DNA from: an uncultured Bacteroidales bacterium
GTDB lineage: Bacteria > Bacteroidota > Bacteroidia > Bacteroidales > UBA932
Assembly: GCA_900545245.1 (NCBI GenBank)
Contig: UQYV01000033.1
Location: forward strand, 1 to 38,340
Direction of reading: 5' to 3'
Length of the DNA stretch: 38,340 nt
The notes under the pieces are model-generated. The model saw only the letters and a program-made list of their open reading frames with translations. It was not told where the DNA came from and searched no databases. Below are positions 35,921 through 38,340 of the stretch, piece after piece. The position numbers and the translations under genes are program-made. Every line of letters starts with the position of its first letter. The stretch's first letter is position 1.

Positions 35921-37492
35921 ATGTTTTATGTAACGTCTGAAAACATCCTTTTTATCGGTTCTATACTCATATTTTGCAGCATACTCGTATCGAGAGCCAG
36001 CTCAAGGTTCGGAATTCCGGCCTTGTTACTCTTCCTTATTGTAGGGATGCTTTTCGGGAGCGACGGACTCGGGATTGTGTTCAACGACGTGAACAAAGCC
36101 AACTTCATCGGCATGGTCGCCCTGTGCATCATCCTTTTCACCGGCGGCATGGAAACCAAACTTTCCGAAATCAGGCCTGTGCTTGGCCCGGGGCTGGTGC
36201 TGTCGACCCTCGGCGTGCTTCTTACGGCGGCGATTACAGGAGGATTCATCTTCTTAATGAACGGATGGAAAGGCGTCGGACTCGGGCTGCCGCTCGTCTC
36301 ATGCCTGCTTCTTGCGGCGACCATGTCCTCGACAGACTCGGCGACCGTGTTCGCGATGCTGCGCGGCAAAAACATGAGGCTGAAGAACAATCTCCAACCG
36401 ATGCTTGAACTTGAGAGCGGGTCCAACGACCCGATGGCCTACATAATAACGGTGGTCCTGATTGAGATTGCCACATCGCTCAGCGGAGGAAAGGACCTTG
36501 CATTGGGGGTGAGCGCGGAAATGGTTCAGGAAGCCGGCTTTACGTCGATAGAAAGCTACACGAACTACATGACAGTGTGGAACGCGATTAAGGTATTTCT
36601 GCTACAGTTCATAGTCGGAGGAGCAGTGGGAATCGGTATCGGGTATGCAACGGTATGGCTTCTGAACAAGGTACAGCTTAACAATACCCCTCTCTATGCG
36701 ATTATGCTCCTGAGCATCGTATTCTTCGCATATTCGCTCGCCGGCATGCTTTCCGGCAATGGTTACCTCGCCGTCTACATCGCCGGCATCCTCATCGGAA
36801 ACAGCAAATTCAACCACCGCAAACAGATTCTCGCGTTCCTCGACGGGCTCACCTGGATGATGCAAATCGGGATGTTCCTCTTGCTCGGATTGCTGGTCAA
36901 TCCGATTCAGATGCTGCACACGGCGCCAGTGGCGATACTCATAGGAGTGTTTATCATGCTTGTGGCACGTCCCGCGGCAGTTTTCGGATGTCTGCTCCCA
37001 TATAGGAACATAAGTCCGAAGTCGAAACTGTTTGTCTCATGGGTAGGCCTCAAGGGCGCCACTCCGATTATCTTCGCAACCTACCCGATACTCAGCCACA
37101 TCGAGGGAGGAGACATCATCTTCAACATAGTATTCTTCATAACCCTGATGTCTCTCGTAATCCAGGGCGGAACGCTTCCGCTCGTGGCCAAGTGGCTGAA
37201 GCTAAATGACGAATCCGCCGTGCAGGAGAAGGAGTTTGACGTCGACCTGCCGGAAGAGGCCGGAGATCTGACAGAGACAACTCTCACGGAAGAGATGGTG
37301 AAGGATATGGTCGAGGCGGGAGGCACCGCCCTCAAGGATCTGTCGCTGCCTGACGGAGTCCGCGTGCTGATGATAAAGCGTGACGGCAAGTTCATCGTGC
37401 CGACGGGCACCACGGAACTCCAGGTCGGCGACCATCTGCTGATTATCAGTGAATCGACCGAGGATGTGGGAAAGACGGTGCTGTTGGCCTAA
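35921..37492 (+). CDS. K+(Na+)/H+ antiporter with C-terminal TrkA-C domain (NhaP2/CvrA-like)
   Basis: A 523-residue CPA1-type antiporter. Roughly 12-13 membrane helices occupy residues 5-425. MSSTDSA (about 135-141) and LESGSNDPMA (164-173) carry the ion-binding ND motif of the family. After an acidic linker (DVDLPEEAGDLTE) comes a TrkA-C/RCK-C domain (about 455-523: LPDGVRVLMIKRDGKFIVPTG), which in relatives binds a regulator and gates transport. The ATG at 35921 is used instead of a TTG at 35906. It lies 45 bases after nth. Potassium as main ion is inferred from NhaP2. Confidence 0.9.
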   Translation: MFYVTSENILFIGSILIFCSILVSRASSRFGIPALLLFLIVGMLFGSDGLGIVFNDVNKANFIGMVALCIILFTGGMETKLSEIRPVLGPGLVLSTLGVLLTAAITGGFIFLMNGWKGVGLGLPLVSCLLLAATMSSTDSATVFAMLRGKNMRLKNNLQPMLELESGSNDPMAYIITVVLIEIATSLSGGKDLALGVSAEMVQEAGFTSIESYTNYMTVWNAIKVFLLQFIVGGAVGIGIGYATVWLLNKVQLNNTPLYAIMLLSIVFFAYSLAGMLSGNGYLAVYIAGILIGNSKFNHRKQILAFLDGLTWMMQIGMFLLLGLLVNPIQMLHTAPVAILIGVFIMLVARPAAVFGCLLPYRNISPKSKLFVSWVGLKGATPIIFATYPILSHIEGGDIIFNIVFFITLMSLVIQGGTLPLVAKWLKLNDESAVQEKEFDVDLPEEAGDLTETTLTEEMVKDMVEAGGTALKDLSLPDGVRVLMIKRDGKFIVPTGTTELQVGDHLLIISESTEDVGKTVLLA

Positions 37493-37573
37493 TCCTTATT
37501 GGCTCACATGCAAATATCCGTGTTTGGTGTAAAATAAAGGCAGAATCAAAAAAATCCGGGTAAATTTTGCCAT

Positions 37574-37618
37574 AAAAAACTCTCTGAATTGAGATAAGTA
37601 TCTGTAATTCAGAGAGTT
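37574..37618 (-). terminator. Terminator hairpin of tRNA-Met
   Basis: A perfect 13-bp inverted repeat (AACTCTCTGAATT / AATTCAGAGAGTT) encloses a smaller AGATA/TATCT stem. On the minus strand it starts nine bases after the tRNA and ends in a run of T (37574-37579), so it fits intrinsic termination. For the antiporter on the plus strand the following T-run is poor, so bidirectional use is uncertain. Confidence 0.8.
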
Positions 37619-37627
37619 AATCGTTTG

Positions 37628-37701
37628 TAGCGGGACCCAGGATTGAACTGGGGACCTCATGATTATGAATCATGCGCTCTAACCAGCTGAGCTATCCCGC
37701 C
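37628..37701 (-). tRNA. tRNA-Met (CAT), elongator type
   Basis: A full cloverleaf with acceptor GGCGGGA/TCCCGCT (first pair G-U), D arm AGCTCAGCTGGTTAGAGC, anticodon loop TTCATAA with CAT, and T loop TTCAATC. The anticodon stem is CATGA/TCATG, without the three G-C pairs of the initiator, so it is elongator Met. A tRNA-Ile2 read by lysidine cannot be fully excluded from sequence alone. 3' CCA is not encoded. Confidence 0.9.
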
Positions 37702-37722
37702 ATCGTTTCTCGATTGCGGGTG

Positions 37723-37753
37723 CAAAGATATAGCTTTTCTTGAAATCTCCAAA
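37723..37753 (-). promoter_or_regulatory. Promoter of tRNA-Met
   Basis: On the minus strand TTTG (37750-37753), 19 bp, then TATCTTTG (37723-37730), 21 bases before the tRNA 5' end. Same spacing as the gyrB and tRNA-Asn promoters. Confidence 0.75.
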
Positions 37754-37837
37754 ACTTTTGCGAATTTTTCTGTGTTTTTCTTCTCTCCTCCTGGTTCTGA
37801 TGCGATGTTTTACTTCTTTTCTCTCTTCTTATTTGTC

Positions 37838-37856
37838 AGATTAATAGTAGATTAAT
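37838..37856 (+). repeat. Direct repeat AGATTAAT with 11-bp period
   Basis: AGATTAAT occurs at 37838-37845 and 37849-37856, one helical turn apart, upstream of the last gene. A third copy is at 37943-37950 within its first codons. The region is AT-rich, so chance is possible; an operator is an alternative. Confidence 0.35.
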
Positions 37857-37878
37857 GTATTTGTTGACCTTTTTGTAT

Positions 37879-37886
37879 TAATTTTG
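37879..37886 (+). promoter_or_regulatory. Candidate -7 element of the last gene
   Basis: TAATTTTG fits TAnnTTTG and lies 23 bases before the ATG at 37910. A TTTG at 37860-37863 is 15 bp upstream, shorter than the 19 bp seen elsewhere here. Confidence 0.4.
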
Positions 37887-37909
37887 CAGAATAATATGTT
37901 TGATGAACT

Positions 37910-38340
37910 ATGAATAAAAAAGGCAGGACTGCGGAATCTGGTAGATTAATATGCTTGTGGATAGGAACTTTCATTTGTACTATGGTTACAGGGGTGTATG
38001 TCTATATCTTCTATACTAGCTATAAAGAACAGATACCGGAATGGAATGCATTGGCGAAAGAAACATTCGTGGAGGCGCTGAATCTGGAGGTGCAGAAGCG
38101 AGGGGACATTGTTGTGCCATTTGTTGCTGGTGATTCTCCAGAAGTGAAAACATTGGAAACCCCATTCAAAAGTCCTGTGACTTTGGCGAGCAAGTATGGA
38201 ACGCATAGATATGAAATACCGCGTGTGAAATTTGATAATAGTCTTATTAAAGATACCGAAAGGAGAATGTTGCTCAGCTATGTACTTGAGAAACACCCTC
38301 TGGATGCGGATGCGTTGAATCTATTTTGGGATAGTCTGTT
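37910..38340 (+). CDS. Partial gene: membrane-anchored protein, possible sensor (3' end outside window)
   Basis: The frame opens at the ATG at 37910 and runs off the window, giving about 143 residues. A basic N terminus (MNKKGRTAESGR) leads to one hydrophobic helix (about 13-36: LICLWIGTFICTMVTGVYVYIFY) and then a soluble, probably extracytoplasmic region (KEQIPEWNALAKETFVEAL..., PLDADALNLFWDSL). The PLDADALNLFWDSL segment recalls the periplasmic parts of Bacteroidota membrane sensors (histidine kinases or HTH regulators), but no signalling domain is within reach, so this is only a guess. Base composition is more AT-rich than its neighbours, which may signal a change to accessory DNA. Confidence 0.6.
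   Translation, partial: MNKKGRTAESGRLICLWIGTFICTMVTGVYVYIFYTSYKEQIPEWNALAKETFVEALNLEVQKRGDIVVPFVAGDSPEVKTLETPFKSPVTLASKYGTHRYEIPRVKFDNSLIKDTERRMLLSYVLEKHPLDADALNLFWDSL

Overview
The window looks like chromosomal DNA from a member of the order Bacteroidales (Bacteroidota). Three things point there. The genes include lineage-typical families (DUF4831, DUF6515, HU-CCDC81-like, DUF4922/SpoIID, DUF1343). The gene order includes tig-clpP-clpX. Promoter-like elements of the Bacteroidota type (TTTG, then TAnnTTTG) recur upstream of genes; three of them have exactly 19 bp between the two boxes. By eye the GC content is higher than in classical Bacteroides. I cannot name a genus. The content is mostly housekeeping. 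I see no insertion sequence, prophage, CRISPR array or rRNA.

Layout. (1) 117-5040, minus: lipid A-type acyltransferase, DUF4831 protein, PepD dipeptidase, POT peptide transporter; the last two form a dipeptide uptake and hydrolysis pair. (2) 5141-8079, plus: a TIGR02757 protein, a zeta-toxin-like P-loop kinase preceded by three 16-bp tandem repeats, and a TldD protease. (3) 8096-17626, minus: a tightly packed set running HU-like membrane protein, NUDIX hydrolase, glycosyltransferase, DUF4922-SpoIID fusion, AmpG-like permease and NamZ-like exo-muramidase. Two of its junctions are ATGA overlaps and one is a 14-bp overlap. A Ser-rich DUF6515 exported protein follows. (4) 17765-17920, minus: tRNA-Asn and initiator tRNA-fMet with their own promoter and terminator. 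(5) 18073-29565, minus: gyrB, PgpH-type HD phosphodiesterase, tig, clpP, clpX, M20 dipeptidase, rmuC and hisS. The gaps in this block are about 8-35 nt, so long read-through transcripts are likely. hisS has its own promoter-like element. (6) 29601-34352, minus: a large TPR protein and an outer-membrane beta-barrel protein. (7) 34440-37492, plus, divergent from the TPR gene: ftsE, nth (ATGA overlap) and a K+/H+-type antiporter. (8) An elongator-type tRNA-Met with promoter and terminator, then an AT-rich spacer and the 5' part of a membrane protein cut by the window end.

The most interesting part is the peptidoglycan-related operon at 9735-16819. It joins a NamZ-like muramidase, a muropeptide permease and a protein fusing a GalT/HIT-like domain to a SpoIID-type lytic domain. 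That fusion has no visible signal peptide, which suggests the pathway may process muropeptides inside the cell. Second is the zeta-like kinase with its repeat array and 10-codon upstream reading frame.
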